The notes: generated from the sequence alone by a model not told the origin. 64,000 bases of DNA from Paenibacillus sp. JZ16 (GCF_015326965.1 NZ_CP017659.1:7357844-7421843), one strand, 5' to 3'. Counted from the first letter of the stretch, positions 46,364-59,140 are shown. Program-made: numbers and translations.

Positions 46364-46400
46364 TTCAAAGCGTATGATAATCGAAATGGAGGCGTGCAGC

Positions 46401-49400
46401 GTGAAGGGCAACAGAAGATCAGGTGAAGTGTTGAAAAAGTGTCTAACGTTACTCATTTTCGTCAGCATGACCGCCATGTTCCTGCCCTTGACAGCAGGAA
46501 CTGCGGCGGCGGAAACACCCCCGAATTCACTCATAACAGAATATTTGCCTACAATTCACGAGGTCATTGATGAAAGCGGATTCAAACATCCGGGTATCGG
46601 ACTGACCAAGGAAATACTCGTGAATTTGCAAACGCAGGTCCGGGCGCAAAAAGAACCTTGGAAAACCTATTTCGACCAGTTGGTCGCGTCGACTGATCCA
46701 TGGGGAACTCCGCTTGCGACCCGGACGATAACATCCAGATATTCAGACGGCTGTTTTTGCAACCAGGGCTTTAATGAAAAATTCGTATGGGACGGTCTAA
46801 CCGCTTATACACAGGCTCTTATGTATGTAATTACGGGCGATGAGGTCTATCGGGCCAACACGATGCACATTATCCGCAACTGGGAGCAGATGGACCCAGC
46901 GAATTATGCGTACTTCGTCGATTCGCATATTCATACGGGTATTCCTCTCTACCGTATGGTTTCCGCCGCAGAGATTATGAGGTATACCAGCACGCAGACG
47001 CCGGAACTGGAATGGACAGACCAAGATACGGCCAATTTCACGAATAATGTGATCGTTCCGGTCACCGATACCTTTAATCATACGAACAGCCGTTTTATGA
47101 ACCAGCATCTGTATCCGCTGATCGGATCCATATCCGGATATATCTTCACCGGCAATATCGAGCGATATCGTGAGGCAGTCGAGTGGTTTACGGTGAACAA
47201 GACGGCTGAGGATCAGCACATAAACGGTTCCATCCAAAGATTGTTTCGTTTGGTCGATACGAATGCAGTGACGGGAGAGAAGGTGGAGGTTCCGCAGGTG
47301 CAGATTGTGGAGATGGGCAGAGACCAGGCCCACAGCACCGGGGACGTCATCAATGTCTCCATTATATCGCGTCTGTTGCAGGCCCAGGGAACCAAGGTAG
47401 ACCCGGTAGACGGCACGGTTTCTACAGCGGAGGATGCCGTTACCACATATGATTTTCTGGACAAACGTATTCTGGCAGGCGCCGACTATTTTGCCCGGTA
47501 TATGAACGGCTATGATACGCCTTGGATCCCGACAGAGGCGCGTATGCGGGAGGATGGCAATCCGGTCATTTACCAAGTATTGAGTACCGAATATCATGGT
47601 AGAATTGGCGGCAATGCCTATGATCTCTACTATTACTACAAATATGAGCAAGGCCTGGACATGGAGCAAGTTGCTCCGTACTTCACCGAGATGTTTAAGA
47701 AGAGGACGAATTACCATTGGGCATCCCGCGATTCCGGAGGGGAATATTGGCTGTATATCCCCAAGGAAGCTGAGGTTGAGGGAGCAACAACTCTCCCGAA
47801 GGTTGACCCGAACCCGAATTGGAAGGAGATCGAGGATCGGTTCACCAGCTTGGATGGCAACTCGACTGTCATGCAAGAGGACGATGTTTCCTTCGTCCGC
47901 ATCATGGCCACGGAATCCGGCAGCAAAATTGCTTTGGTTCAATCCGACAGCGATACGAGATCGATCGGATACAAGATTCGAACCAATGGAGAGGCGAAGC
48001 TGGAAGCCTTCGGCGAAGCAATCACGTTGCCGGATACGGAGGGGCAATGGAGATATATCTACTATAATCTCCCGAAAGACCAGGGGCTCCGGACTATGAA
48101 TTATTTCACGATAATAGGCAACGGAACGACGGTCGACATCGACCATCTCAACGTTAATGCAGCCAATGAGCTGACGCCGCCGATGTTTCAAGCGGGAGAT
48201 ACCGCTCTGAATTTATTTGGCTATGAAGGGGCAGAGGCGACGCTTCACTATGATTTCTCGGCAACGGATGCGGATCCGTCCGAGGTTGTGACCTATCGGA
48301 TTGCGGATGCCCCTGAAGGCGCTGTGTTTGATACCGGCACCGGTGCATTTGATTGGAAGCCTGCACAAGCCGGAACTTATGCTTTCGTCGTGGAAGCCTC
48401 CGATGGCACAACGATATCTGTCAAGGATGTTACAGTGACTGTCTCTGAGGATCGTCAGTCTGTCGTGAATGTGATCATTGCACCTTATGACGACGATACG
48501 GATTATATTTGGGCAACGTTCGATACGTATAAACAAGTATACGAGGATACGATGAGCGTCATAGACACGGCAACGGACGCCGACTTCTATGAGAAGGTGG
48601 CGACCCTGCGTGATGCGGTGCAAGGACTCCAGTTAACAACGCCGTTGCATACCGACGGCAGCATCAATTATATGAATATGTTCTTGTCTTCCGGCTTTAA
48701 TCCGACGGTTTTTTTGGATGGTGTCCCGAGTACGTTTGGGAATACAACGATTAATATGGGCATTCATATGGACATGGGGCCTGATTTCCGGGTTTCGGCC
48801 AGTAGCTTCGGGATTCAGGCACGGGCAGGCTTTCCTGAACGCGGCGGCGGCATGACGATGTACGGGTCCAATGACAATGAAAACTGGACGCGATTGACGC
48901 CGGGGGAGACCGTCGTGACACCAGCTATGCAAACATTGACGGTGTCGCCAGAGCTCCAGAATGCGCAATTCCGTTTTCTGAAAATCCAAATGATTCAACA
49001 ACCGTACGATGCTCCCTTTCCAGAATTGTCCGAGTTTCGGATTTTCGGTAAGCGACACGAGGTCATCAACAAGATCTCATCGGTCTCCATCGGTTCGGAT
49101 CAGGCTTTTGGTGGGCGGATTGTCAGGGGAGACACGGTGAAATTGTCTTTCCAATCGACGGAAGCTATTCAGAATGTGAAGGTTACACTTCAAGGGATAG
49201 ATGCGAACGTCCATTCGGCGGATGGCCTGAATTGGACGGCCGAGGCGGTCATGGGACCGGATGCGGAGCCCGGCACGGTGTTGTTTAAACTCAACTATCG
49301 AACGACGGAAGGCATCGATGCCCCGGAAACCTTGTTTGTAACCGACGGCTCACGCTTGATACTGGTGGATGAATCGGACGTGATCAACGATGTGACGTCC

Positions 49401-51158
49401 ATTGCTGAAGTGAGCGATTCCTACGGCAGATCGCCGGCTGACGCGATGGCAATGGCGAATCATTTGTTCGATGGAAATCCGAATACGGCGACCGATTACC
49501 GCTTGAACGGAAGCGGTGCCGGAGCATGGGTACAATTTGACTTCGGTGAAGGCGGATCTGTGCAATTGTCCTATGTGGAGCTGCTGGCAAGGCAAGACGG
49601 GTACTATGGCAGAATTAACGGCACGGTTATTCAGGGCTCCAACGACAATGCGACATGGACGACCCTATCCACGGGAGCGATCCCTACGCGGGATTGGCAG
49701 ATCTTGTCGGTTAGCGACAATACGCCTTACCGGTATATTCGCATTATCAATGGGAACGCCTGGTTCGGAAACATGTCCGAAGTGAGATTCCACGGAACGT
49801 CCAAAGTGTTGAAGAAGCTCAGTTCGGTGACCATCAGCTCGGATCAAGGCATAGTCAACCGAATTAAAACCGGGGATACGGTGAAACTGGCCTTCACTGC
49901 GATGGAACCGATCCAGATGGTCGACGTGAAGATTCAAGGCCAAGTTGCGACGGTCTCGTCGGATGACAATATCAACTGGACGGCGGAAGCGGTCATGGGT
50001 GTCCATGCAACGCCGGGACCCGTAGATTTCAGCATCCATTACCAAACGTCCGAAGGATTGGATACGCCGGCAAAAACATCAACTACAGATGGATCTTCCT
50101 TAACCTTGGCCGATGAATCGGAATTGATAGGCGGCGTGACATCCATTGCGGATGTGACGGATTCCTATGGCAGATCGCCGGCTGATGCGATTGCAATGGC
50201 AAATCATTTGTTCGATGGAAATCCGAATACGGCGACTGATTACCGTCTGAACGGAAGCGGTGCCGGAGCATGGGTTCAATTTGACTTTCGAGAAGCTAAA
50301 GTGAAATTAAAGGTTGTGGAACTGCTGGCAAGGCAAGATGGATACTACACCAGGATCAAAGGCACAGTCATTCAGGGCTCCAATGACCATTCGAACTGGA
50401 CGACGATCTCACCGTTAGCGGCATCTACGAAGGACTGGCAGAGCTTAATCATTAATGACGATACCGCCTATCGGTATATCCGCATTATGAATGGGAACGC
50501 CTGGTTCGGAAACATGTCCGAAGTAAGATTCCACGGCGATCTGGATTATGATGCAGACGAAACGCCGCTTGCCGACGGAGTTCCGGGGAAACCGGTTCTA
50601 TCCGACGATAACGGACATGACGCAGGCCTGAAGGACGGCAGCTATACCGTCACGATGAACCTGTGGTGGGGGAATAACGGCACCGAATTCAGGCTGTACG
50701 AGAACGGCAATCTTATTCGTACGCAGATGCTGACGGACAACTCGCCTCAAGAGCAAACCGTGAAGACGGATGTTGAGGGCAAGCCGAACGGTTCGTACAC
50801 GTACACATGCGAACTGATGAACGTATTTGGCGCAACGGCTTGCGACCCTCTTGTTGTCAACGTCACCGACGCGGCTCCAGGCAAACCGGTATTGTCCCAT
50901 AACAACTGGGACGGAGACGGGAATTACGATGTTGCCATGAACATGTGGTGGGGAACGAACGGCACCGAATACTGCCTGTACGAGAACGGTGAGTTGATCG
51001 ATACGCAGACGCTGAGCGAAGCTACGCCGAACGCCCAGAAAGCGGTAACGAATATTTTCGGCAGGGAGCCGGGCGTATACGAGTATCGAGCCGAACTGGT
51101 CAATGCCGCAGGGGAGACGTCCAGCGAGACGATTACGATTATCCTCAAGCAGCAATAA
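46401..51158 (+). CDS. Secreted multidomain alginate-lyase-family protein with discoidin-type modules
   Basis: From GTG 46401 (GGAGG eight bases upstream) the protein has 1585 residues; the open frame itself starts at 46329 inside the previous gene. A signal peptide ([17 protein letters not shown], then AAAE) is followed by an alginate-lyase-type alpha/alpha domain (about 45-440, motif [10 protein letters not shown] near 302-311), a linker, an Ig-like He_PIG domain (595-683), a discoidin-like domain (747-883), two near-identical units of Ig-like plus F5/8C modules (887-1133 and 1135-1380), and two WWGxNGTE modules (1393-1585) like chitinase N-terminal domains. It should be exported and cleave a uronic-acid polysaccharide, with the C-terminal modules binding it. 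No sortase motif or SLH domain is seen. Confidence 0.88.
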   Translation: MKGNRRSGEVLKKCLTLLIFVSMTAMFLPLTAGTAAAETPPNSLITEYLPTIHEVIDESGFKHPGIGLTKEILVNLQTQVRAQKEPWKTYFDQLVASTDPWGTPLATRTITSRYSDGCFCNQGFNEKFVWDGLTAYTQALMYVITGDEVYRANTMHIIRNWEQMDPANYAYFVDSHIHTGIPLYRMVSAAEIMRYTSTQTPELEWTDQDTANFTNNVIVPVTDTFNHTNSRFMNQHLYPLIGSISGYIFTGNIERYREAVEWFTVNKTAEDQHINGSIQRLFRLVDTNAVTGEKVEVPQVQIVEMGRDQAHSTGDVINVSIISRLLQAQGTKVDPVDGTVSTAEDAVTTYDFLDKRILAGADYFARYMNGYDTPWIPTEARMREDGNPVIYQVLSTEYHGRIGGNAYDLYYYYKYEQGLDMEQVAPYFTEMFKKRTNYHWASRDSGGEYWLYIPKEAEVEGATTLPKVDPNPNWKEIEDRFTSLDGNSTVMQEDDVSFVRIMATESGSKIALVQSDSDTRSIGYKIRTNGEAKLEAFGEAITLPDTEGQWRYIYYNLPKDQGLRTMNYFTIIGNGTTVDIDHLNVNAANELTPPMFQAGDTALNLFGYEGAEATLHYDFSATDADPSEVVTYRIADAPEGAVFDTGTGAFDWKPAQAGTYAFVVEASDGTTISVKDVTVTVSEDRQSVVNVIIAPYDDDTDYIWATFDTYKQVYEDTMSVIDTATDADFYEKVATLRDAVQGLQLTTPLHTDGSINYMNMFLSSGFNPTVFLDGVPSTFGNTTINMGIHMDMGPDFRVSASSFGIQARAGFPERGGGMTMYGSNDNENWTRLTPGETVVTPAMQTLTVSPELQNAQFRFLKIQMIQQPYDAPFPELSEFRIFGKRHEVINKISSVSIGSDQAFGGRIVRGDTVKLSFQSTEAIQNVKVTLQGIDANVHSADGLNWTAEAVMGPDAEPGTVLFKLNYRTTEGIDAPETLFVTDGSRLILVDESDVINDVTSIAEVSDSYGRSPADAMAMANHLFDGNPNTATDYRLNGSGAGAWVQFDFGEGGSVQLSYVELLARQDGYYGRINGTVIQGSNDNATWTTLSTGAIPTRDWQILSVSDNTPYRYIRIINGNAWFGNMSEVRFHGTSKVLKKLSSVTISSDQGIVNRIKTGDTVKLAFTAMEPIQMVDVKIQGQVATVSSDDNINWTAEAVMGVHATPGPVDFSIHYQTSEGLDTPAKTSTTDGSSLTLADESELIGGVTSIADVTDSYGRSPADAIAMANHLFDGNPNTATDYRLNGSGAGAWVQFDFREAKVKLKVVELLARQDGYYTRIKGTVIQGSNDHSNWTTISPLAASTKDWQSLIINDDTAYRYIRIMNGNAWFGNMSEVRFHGDLDYDADETPLADGVPGKPVLSDDNGHDAGLKDGSYTVTMNLWWGNNGTEFRLYENGNLIRTQMLTDNSPQEQTVKTDVEGKPNGSYTYTCELMNVFGATACDPLVVNVTDAAPGKPVLSHNNWDGDGNYDVAMNMWWGTNGTEYCLYENGELIDTQTLSEATPNAQKAVTNIFGREPGVYEYRAELVNAAGETSSETITIILKQQ
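49063..50536 (+). repeat. In-gene tandem duplication (two units of about 740 bp)
   Basis: The units 49063-49800 and 49806-50536 encode the same module order. Stretches such as [20 protein letters not shown] and [20 protein letters not shown], and [14 protein letters not shown], are almost identical, and the DNA is also highly similar in the F5/8C half but diverged in the Ig-like half. Confidence 0.85.
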
Positions 51159-51217
51159 GGATGTGGTATTGGGGGCTAGGCACCGGAATATCAAAGACGG
51201 TAAAGGAGGCGAATAGG

Positions 51218-53353
51218 ATGGTATTTTTAAAATTGAGAAGTCGTTTTCCCAAGGTTCTCTCAAAAATGCTGTGCTTTGCATTGGTCTTGGCTAGCTTTGC
51301 CGCGCTTGTAAGCAACGAGACAGCGGAAGCGGCAGTTTCACCGCTGATTACTTCTTACAAGCCACAGGTGCAAAATGTGGATACAAATGTTTCCTATACC
51401 CATTCATCGGGGAATACGGTCTCGGGCGTCATTCATCATCCGGGCATTGCAGTGAGACAGATGGACTTAGACAACATGCGCGATCACGTAAGAGCGGGGG
51501 ATGAGCCTTGGAATGCGGCGTTTCAAGCTTTTGCCGCCGACTCGCAATCCAGTAAATCGCCAAGAATCTATTATGAAGATAATTATATGTTCAAGCACTT
51601 TCAAGGACCTTGGGGGTTTACAAACCCTGAGACGGGAGTTTATTACAATAATCCCGCCGAATATGTAGGAATGCGGGCCAATACCGACTCTGAGACCGCT
51701 TTTATGCAGGCGATTATGTGGTATATTACCGGCGATGAAACGTATCGCGCCAATGCCATGAAAATCATCAGAAGTTATTCTTCCGCAGAGGATTGCGTTA
51801 CCCATACGAACTTCCGTTTTGCAACAATGAGTTATCTTCTCTCGGCAGCAGCCGAAATCTTGCGTTATTCCGATACGCCTACGGCAAGTCTGAAATGGAC
51901 GAATGCGGATACGGCGAATCTTACTCACCTCATGGACATCGTTTCCGTTACTTATAACGCGCATACCTTCTTTATGAATCAGCACCAGTTTACGGTGATG
52001 GGAACAATGGGTAGAGCGATCTTCACCAATGATCTTCAGCTTTACGATGAGGCGGTAGAAGCCGCGACAGTAAATGCCGCAGGCGATCAAGGGGGGAGAA
52101 ACGGTTCCATTAAGCATCAGATGCGGTGGATGACGGCAAATGAGCGAACGGGAGCGCCGTTAGCCCCGGCGGACTACCATGTGCAGGCCATCGAAATGGG
52201 GCGCGATGCAGGACATTCTTACGCGAATATCGCCGGATTGTCAACATTGGCGCAGACCATCTACGCCCAAGGCACCAAGGTTGACCCGGTCACCGGAGCG
52301 AGGTCTACAGCCTCCAATGCGGTCAATGTGTTCAACTTCCTGGACGACCGGCTGCTTGCAGGAACCACTTATCTGCTTAAATATCACTTGGGTTATGATG
52401 TATTATGGACTCCCGCTCGGGCAAACCAAAGCAGTTCGATTGTATATTTTGATACGATTAACCCGGACGGAAGAGGCAGAATCGATCCTTTCCACAGTGT
52501 TTTGTATAATTATTACAAATATATTGAAAATCGGGATATGACCGGGGAGAAGTACAAATATTTGGCTTATGCCTATGAAACGAGAATGCCGGAGGTGGCG
52601 TTTAAGGATTACCCGCTTTTCACGTTGCTGTACACGCCCGATGCGGCCAAGACGGTCGGCCTGGGCAACAAGATCACGTTAGGATCGATAACAGGATTGA
52701 CGGCAACGGCGGCGGGTGCGAATACGATCTACTTAAGCTGGACAGGTGTGCCGAAGGCGTTGGGGTATAATATCTACCGGTCCACAGATTCGAATGGGAA
52801 TTTTGTTAAAATCAGCAGCGCCCCCACTGCAGCGACATTATATCGTGATACCAACTTAACCCCTGATACGACCTACTATTATCAGGTAGAAGTAGCCGGA
52901 GGATCGAAATCCTCCGCCGTAGCTGCAACTACTGGAGGAGCTTCGGGGACGGCTTCGATCAGATTCAAGAACGCCGCCACCGGCTTGTATATCGATGGGA
53001 TGGGCCGCACGGAGAGCGGCTCCGCTGCCGCGCAATGGAGCTCCAGCACCAGCAATAATCAGCGGTGGATTGAGGAAATTAGCGGGAGCTATGTGCGATT
53101 TAAGAATGTCGCAACCGGACTATACCTGGATGGGATGGGCCGTACGGCGAACGGCTCCGCTGCCGGACAATGGAGCGGCAGCAACAGCAATAGACAGCAA
53201 TGGGCGGTTTCGATCGACGGCAACACCGTACGGCTGCAAAATCGCGAAACGGCGTTATATTTGGACGGGATTGGCCGCACAACCAACGGCGATGATCTGG
53301 GCCAATGGAGTGGAGGCGGCAGCGCCAACCAAAGATGGCAGATTGTAAACTAA
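51218..53353 (+). CDS. Secreted alginate-lyase-family protein with FN3 and ricin-type lectin domain
   Basis: The ATG at 51218 has AAAGGAGG nine bases upstream and gives 711 residues with a signal peptide (FALVLASFAALVSNETAEA). An alginate-lyase-like domain (about 65-400) carries EMGRDAGHSYANI near 327, matching the [10 protein letters not shown] site of the preceding protein. A fibronectin type III domain (about 492-575) is followed by a beta-trefoil (580-711) made of three repeats, each with YxDGxGRT and QW/RW. It is secreted and probably acts with its neighbour on the same polymer, the lectin domain holding it to the substrate. It ends the operon. Confidence 0.88.
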   Translation: MVFLKLRSRFPKVLSKMLCFALVLASFAALVSNETAEAAVSPLITSYKPQVQNVDTNVSYTHSSGNTVSGVIHHPGIAVRQMDLDNMRDHVRAGDEPWNAAFQAFAADSQSSKSPRIYYEDNYMFKHFQGPWGFTNPETGVYYNNPAEYVGMRANTDSETAFMQAIMWYITGDETYRANAMKIIRSYSSAEDCVTHTNFRFATMSYLLSAAAEILRYSDTPTASLKWTNADTANLTHLMDIVSVTYNAHTFFMNQHQFTVMGTMGRAIFTNDLQLYDEAVEAATVNAAGDQGGRNGSIKHQMRWMTANERTGAPLAPADYHVQAIEMGRDAGHSYANIAGLSTLAQTIYAQGTKVDPVTGARSTASNAVNVFNFLDDRLLAGTTYLLKYHLGYDVLWTPARANQSSSIVYFDTINPDGRGRIDPFHSVLYNYYKYIENRDMTGEKYKYLAYAYETRMPEVAFKDYPLFTLLYTPDAAKTVGLGNKITLGSITGLTATAAGANTIYLSWTGVPKALGYNIYRSTDSNGNFVKISSAPTAATLYRDTNLTPDTTYYYQVEVAGGSKSSAVAATTGGASGTASIRFKNAATGLYIDGMGRTESGSAAAQWSSSTSNNQRWIEEISGSYVRFKNVATGLYLDGMGRTANGSAAGQWSGSNSNRQQWAVSIDGNTVRLQNRETALYLDGIGRTTNGDDLGQWSGGGSANQRWQIVN

Positions 53354-53372
53354 ATTGAGTTGCTGCGTAAAA

Positions 53373-53414
53373 ACATAAGCCACCAATACCGAATCGGAAT
53401 TGAGTGGCTTATGT
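53373..53414. terminator. Bidirectional hairpin between convergent genes
   Basis: ACATAAGCCAC (53373-53383) pairs perfectly with GTGGCTTATGT (53404-53414), and lies between the + strand lyase and the - strand GH51 gene. Confidence 0.75.
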
Positions 53415-53460
53415 TCTTATGGCATAGCTTAGATGTAACTTGCCTCATACCCTTGTCTCA

Positions 53461-54996
<1,536 letters not shown>

Positions 54997-55114
54997 TTAT
55001 AAGCGAAATCAAAAATACGTTGAAATCCTATTATATTCGTAACATAATGGAATTACCCTGACAACTATAAGTTACAGGATTCGTATAAAACAAAATTCTT
55101 AATGAGGTGATGGT

Positions 55115-56023
55115 GTGTTGATTTCCACTGATTTGGATTCGCTTCGCGTGTATGAAGCGTTAGCCAGCGAAGTGCGATTAAAAATCATCGAAAAATTGTT
55201 TGAGAAAGAGAGACATGTGAAAGAGCTGGCAGCGGAGTTGTTCCTGAGTAACGCGGTCGTCAGCGGGCATATTCGTAAACTTGAAGAGGCCGGCATTGTC
55301 GGCAGTAAAATGAAGAGAATAGACGGAGGAACATACAAGGTTTGTTTTGTGAAGTTGGAGTTTCTGCAAATTAAGCTATCTCCAGATGCTCCTGCATCCC
55401 TAAGCTTCCACGAGTTATCCCTGCCCATCGGACATTATACGGATTACGAAGTCTGGCCGACCTGCGGCATCGCGACCACGGAGAAGCTTATCGGCCAATA
55501 TGATAATCCGGCCTGTTTCATCGAGCCGGAGAGAGTGAACGCGGGCATTTTGTGGACCGCCAAAGGCTGGGTGGAATATAAAATTCCGAATTATTTGCAT
55601 AAGGATCAGCGGCTATATGAGATTGAAATATCGCTGGAGATCGGTTCAGAAGCGCCGCGCGTGAATGAGAATTGGCCTTCAGACATTTGCTTTTTTCTCA
55701 ATGAGAAGCCTTTAGGGGTATGGAGGAGCCCGGGTGACTTCGGGAAGACGCGGGGACGATTGACGCCGGAATGGTGGCATTCGGACGTGAATCAATACGG
55801 TTTATTGAAGGTGCTTCGAATCAAGGAGACAGGCACCTATATCGATGGGCAGAGAATTTCCGACATCGGTCTCTGTGATATTGAGACAAACGCGATGAAT
55901 TGGACATTTCGAATTGCCGCGGAAGATACGGGACGGGGGCGAGGAGGCCTTACTCTCTATGGCAAAGGCTTCGGCAACTACAATCAAGATATCATCGTTA
56001 GAAGCTTTTATACTTACCGATAA
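55115..56023 (+). CDS. ArsR-type winged-helix regulator with C-terminal sensing domain
   Basis: The 302-residue protein has an N-terminal winged helix (YEALASEVRLKIIEKLFEKE, then VKELAAELFLSNAVVSGHIR) and a C-terminal beta-rich domain of about 200 residues (about 100-302) of unknown family that may bind a sugar. Small ArsR proteins of about 100 residues lack this second part. The TTG start has GAGGTGATGG just upstream. Divergence from the GH51 gene suggests that it controls arabinofuranosidase expression. A terminator follows immediately. Confidence 0.8.
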   Translation: MLISTDLDSLRVYEALASEVRLKIIEKLFEKERHVKELAAELFLSNAVVSGHIRKLEEAGIVGSKMKRIDGGTYKVCFVKLEFLQIKLSPDAPASLSFHELSLPIGHYTDYEVWPTCGIATTEKLIGQYDNPACFIEPERVNAGILWTAKGWVEYKIPNYLHKDQRLYEIEISLEIGSEAPRVNENWPSDICFFLNEKPLGVWRSPGDFGKTRGRLTPEWWHSDVNQYGLLKVLRIKETGTYIDGQRISDIGLCDIETNAMNWTFRIAAEDTGRGRGGLTLYGKGFGNYNQDIIVRSFYTYR

Positions 56024-56025
56024 AA

Positions 56026-56062
56026 AGACGGCGTCTCCATGAAAAACACGGAAACGCCGTCT
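56026..56062. terminator. Bidirectional terminator between convergent genes
   Basis: AGACGGCGT (56026-56034) pairs with ACGCCGTCT (56054-56062); an A-run before and a T-containing flank after fit termination in both directions. Confidence 0.75.
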
Positions 56063-56064
56063 CC

Positions 56065-56445
56065 TCAATTTTCACCCATCAGCTCTTGGCTAAGCCGCAT
56101 AATCTCCGGTGCCAGCTTCTCGCGTTGTTTTTTCGTGATGGAAATGAACAACGGATAGGCCAGCGCTATTCCCACGATACCCATAACCCCAAATACGATG
56201 CCCGGGAGCATCAGCGTGTCTTCCCAAACCATCGTACAGCTCATTCCAAGGCCAAGAAGCAGCGCGCCGACCGTACCGACCAGAATCGAAATAAAGGTTC
56301 CGCGCGATTCGGCGCTTTGATCCAGCCTGCGCAACTGTTCCATTTTGTCTTCTTCTTTGGGGATATACTTCTGGAGGATGCTTTTGACTTCCTCCTGTTG
56401 TTTTGCGGAATACATGTAGGTGAAGGTTTTGTTATTATCTTTCAT
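56065..56445 (-). CDS. Small membrane protein of unknown function
   Basis: The 126-residue protein has a charged N-terminal region (about 1-45), two membrane helices (ILVGTVGALLLGLGMSCTMV and PGIVFGVMGIVGIALAYPLF) and a charged C-terminal helix. I do not recognise a family. The ATG is preceded on the minus strand by AAAGGAGG. It is the last gene of a four-gene minus-strand set with another membrane protein and a two-component system. Confidence 0.75.
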   Translation of the reverse strand: MKDNNKTFTYMYSAKQQEEVKSILQKYIPKEEDKMEQLRRLDQSAESRGTFISILVGTVGALLLGLGMSCTMVWEDTLMLPGIVFGVMGIVGIALAYPLFISITKKQREKLAPEIMRLSQELMGEN

Positions 56446-56485
56446 GTCTAAGGCCTCCTTTAGGAGTGTGAATTTATTATAGAAA

Positions 56486-57409
56486 TCAGTCGTTATCGTA
56501 ATGATGACGTTTTGTTTCAGAATGATTAAAATGAAGCTTCTTTAACGCCTGATTGGCGCGAATCACCATAAATACCGCCATAGCGATTACCATTAGGCTG
56601 ACGCCTGTGCCGGTTATGCTATTCATGTATCGGCGCAACAAAGGGTCCTCGCTGAACTGGGACACCATGGCCGACTGCAGAGCCAGAATGGACATCAATG
56701 CCCCCGCAACGCTTAGCATTTTGGCTGCGGACAAAATAGGGCGATCCATTTTGCGGAATTTTACCATATTGATGATGGCCACGGTTAAATTGTAAAAGGT
56801 ATACAAGGCAAAGGCGTAGATAGCCAGGCCCAGGGAATGAATTCCCTTGTTTTTCTCGATCATCTGAACCATCATACCGACCATGGCGATATTCAGGGCA
56901 AACAGCAACCGGCCTGTCAGCCGATACCGTCGCAGCTCGTGCGCTATTTTCTCCTCATCCGTTTCCAGCCTTGACCTCATCTGTTCGCTGCGCAGCAGTA
57001 GGAAGCGCATGACACTCAAGATAATATGGTAGCTCGCCACGGCGGCAAACCAGAGAGAGGTATAAATCCAGCTCGCCAGAACATGGAAAACGGCAAACAG
57101 CGAATTGATGAACAGCCCTTGATACAGGGAGATTCTCGCCCGAAGTCTGGCGTCGTTCAAGTAGCGTGAGATCAGCGGATTTTGGCGGATGATGAAGCTC
57201 ATCTTTCGTCCTCCGTCTGTGGCAGCCACGATAAGGACGGTCAGAGCGTAAGCGGAAATTCCGTAGGAAATGTAAGTCAAGGCAGGATCATTCTGCTCCC
57301 ATGAAAGGGTGAAAACGGTCAGTCCGATCGCCAATATCACGAGGATCATCGACCACACCTTACCGGGTCGAGTCCATCGGGACAAGTTGTCTTTAATTCG
57401 TTTCATCAC
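56486..57409 (-). CDS. Polytopic membrane protein of unknown function
   Basis: The 307-residue protein has about eight hydrophobic segments and no catalytic motif that I recognise. Its start overlaps the end of the histidine kinase gene by 17 bases, so it is translated with the two-component system and may be its target or sensor partner. Confidence 0.75.
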   Translation of the reverse strand: MMKRIKDNLSRWTRPGKVWSMILVILAIGLTVFTLSWEQNDPALTYISYGISAYALTVLIVAATDGGRKMSFIIRQNPLISRYLNDARLRARISLYQGLFINSLFAVFHVLASWIYTSLWFAAVASYHIILSVMRFLLLRSEQMRSRLETDEEKIAHELRRYRLTGRLLFALNIAMVGMMVQMIEKNKGIHSLGLAIYAFALYTFYNLTVAIINMVKFRKMDRPILSAAKMLSVAGALMSILALQSAMVSQFSEDPLLRRYMNSITGTGVSLMVIAMAVFMVIRANQALKKLHFNHSETKRHHYDND

Positions 57410-58457
57410 CGATTCTCCTTAGCTTCACAAGAAATGTGCTTCCTTTTCCCGCTTCGCTCTCCACCCTAATCTCACCGCCGACAATATCAATCACCCGCTT
57501 GACCAGCGCAAGCCCAAGGCCGTTGCCCTGCGTCGTATGCGATGTATCGCCTTGATAGAATTTCTCAAAGATATGCTTTCCTACCTCCGGGCTCATCCCG
57601 CAGCCTGTATCCGAGACCTTAACCACAACCCCATCCTCATCCGCCGTCAAACGGACGGTAATTTTACCATGCGGTTCGGTAAATTTCAGGGCATTGGAAA
57701 AAAGGTTGTTCCATACCAGCGACAAAAGCTCGGCATCCGCTTCGATCATGATATCTTCTTCAAGGTCGGTATCGATTTCCAGCTCTTTCTCTTCCCAGAT
57801 GTTTTCAAACCCCAACAGGCATTCGGAAAGCTGCTCGCCGAGATTGAATTTTTGGACCTCCGGGAAAATCTCTTGATTCTCCAGCTTGTTCAACTTCAAA
57901 ATGTTGGTGATCAAATCCGACAGCCGGCGGGAAGCCGAGGTGAGCGTCTTGGCGTACTCAATTCTTTTCGCTTCTGACAATGCGGGGGCTTGAAGCAGAG
58001 TTGAATAATTTTGGATTACCGCCAGCGGCGTCTTCAGTTCGTGGGAGATATTCGCGATGAAGTCTGTACGCAATGTCTCGATCCCGGAGAGTTCTTTCGC
58101 CATCCGATTTAAATTTTCGATGATCATATCGAATTCATTTCTGCTGCCCGGTCCATGAATCGTCTGGATTCGCGCTTTGAAATCGCCCTGCGTGATGCGG
58201 CGCGTGGCTTCCAGAATACGTTTGACGGGAAGCTCTACGGTATATTTTCGGCGAATCCCGTCAAGCAAGCCAAAAAGCAAGCTCAGGAAAATCACATTCC
58301 CGAAGGTCCTTAGCGCGTTTAGCCGGACTTCCGCCTCCGAAATATCCATTCCGGCAAAAAACAGCAGGAAACTGCAACTGACCACAAAGGAAATCACCAG
58401 GAAAAAGATCAGATAATTCCACCAGGAAAACAGACTGCGGGTCGTTAGTTTGTTCAT
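57393..58457 (-). CDS. Sensor histidine kinase (HisKA type)
   Basis: From ATG 58457 (AAGGGAAGGA directly upstream; the open frame extends to 58529 inside the regulator gene) the 354-residue kinase has two membrane helices (10-35 and 52-67), a very short outer loop, a HAMP region, the phospho-acceptor motif ISHELKTPLAV with His139, and an ATPase domain with VSDTGCGM and QGNGLGLALVKRVIDIVGG. The short extracellular loop fits intramembrane-sensing kinases that respond to envelope stress or a partner membrane protein. It follows its response regulator by about 11 bases. Confidence 0.92.
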   Translation of the reverse strand: MNKLTTRSLFSWWNYLIFFLVISFVVSCSFLLFFAGMDISEAEVRLNALRTFGNVIFLSLLFGLLDGIRRKYTVELPVKRILEATRRITQGDFKARIQTIHGPGSRNEFDMIIENLNRMAKELSGIETLRTDFIANISHELKTPLAVIQNYSTLLQAPALSEAKRIEYAKTLTSASRRLSDLITNILKLNKLENQEIFPEVQKFNLGEQLSECLLGFENIWEEKELEIDTDLEEDIMIEADAELLSLVWNNLFSNALKFTEPHGKITVRLTADEDGVVVKVSDTGCGMSPEVGKHIFEKFYQGDTSHTTQGNGLGLALVKRVIDIVGGEIRVESEAGKGSTFLVKLRRIGDETN

Positions 58458-58468
58458 TTCCTTCCCTT

Positions 58469-59140
58469 TCACTTCAACACCGCCTTGTATCCCAATCCAT
58501 GCACGGTGACGATTTCGAACTCGCTGCATTCGGAAAACTTGTCCCGCAATTTTGTCATATACACATCCACGGTTCTGGGGCTGGAGGAGGTCTCGGAATC
58601 CCAGAACTCGTCCATTAACTGGAGACGGGTAAAGGTTTTCTTCGGATAAGCCAGCAGCTTATACAACAGGTTGAACTCCCGAACGGTCAAGGGAATCTCC
58701 TCTTCCTTTAAATAGGCCGTATGCTCTTCGGCATCGAGGATCAGATTTCCGATTTCGATCCGTTTGCTGGAAGCGATCTTCGCTCTGCGCAGCAAAGCGC
58801 CAATGCGCAGTAGCAATTCATCCAAATCGATCGGTTTTACCATGTAGTCGTCGATTCCCGCGCGAAATCCCCGTTGTTTGGAGGCGAAATCATCTCGCGC
58901 CGTTATAAAAAGGATCGGGATCTCTTGATTCAGCCCCCGGATCGTTTCGGCAAATTCAAAGCCGTCGACCTCGGGCATCATGATGTCGGAGACGATCAGA
59001 TCGAACAGATTGCCATACATGGTGTCGTAGGCTTCATTTGCGTTCAGGCACCCAACAGCCTGATAACCGTTTTGATTTAAATAAGAGCAGATGGCGTGAT
59101 TCAACTCTCTGTTATCTTCGGTGACCAATATGTTAAACAT
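58469..59140 (-). CDS. OmpR/PhoB-type response regulator
   Basis: The 223-residue protein has a receiver domain with Asp52 (IVSDIMMPEVDGFEF), the conserved Lys in DDYMVKPIDLDELL, and a C-terminal winged helix (REFNLLYKLLAYPKKTFTRL, TVDVYMTKLRDKFSE). It is the first gene of the minus-strand set and partners the following kinase. Confidence 0.94.
   Translation of the reverse strand: MFNILVTEDNRELNHAICSYLNQNGYQAVGCLNANEAYDTMYGNLFDLIVSDIMMPEVDGFEFAETIRGLNQEIPILFITARDDFASKQRGFRAGIDDYMVKPIDLDELLLRIGALLRRAKIASSKRIEIGNLILDAEEHTAYLKEEEIPLTVREFNLLYKLLAYPKKTFTRLQLMDEFWDSETSSSPRTVDVYMTKLRDKFSECSEFEIVTVHGLGYKAVLK

Noticed and set aside
46329..46400. Upstream extension of the large lyase from 46329
   Set aside because: It overlaps the previous gene and would put 24 polar residues before a good signal peptide; GTG 46401 has a GGAGG site at proper distance.
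46797..48191. 464-codon minus-strand open frame opposite the large secreted lyase
   Set aside because: The + strand gene has signal peptide and clear domains; the opposite frame gives histidine- and arginine-rich nonsense-like sequence without a ribosome site.
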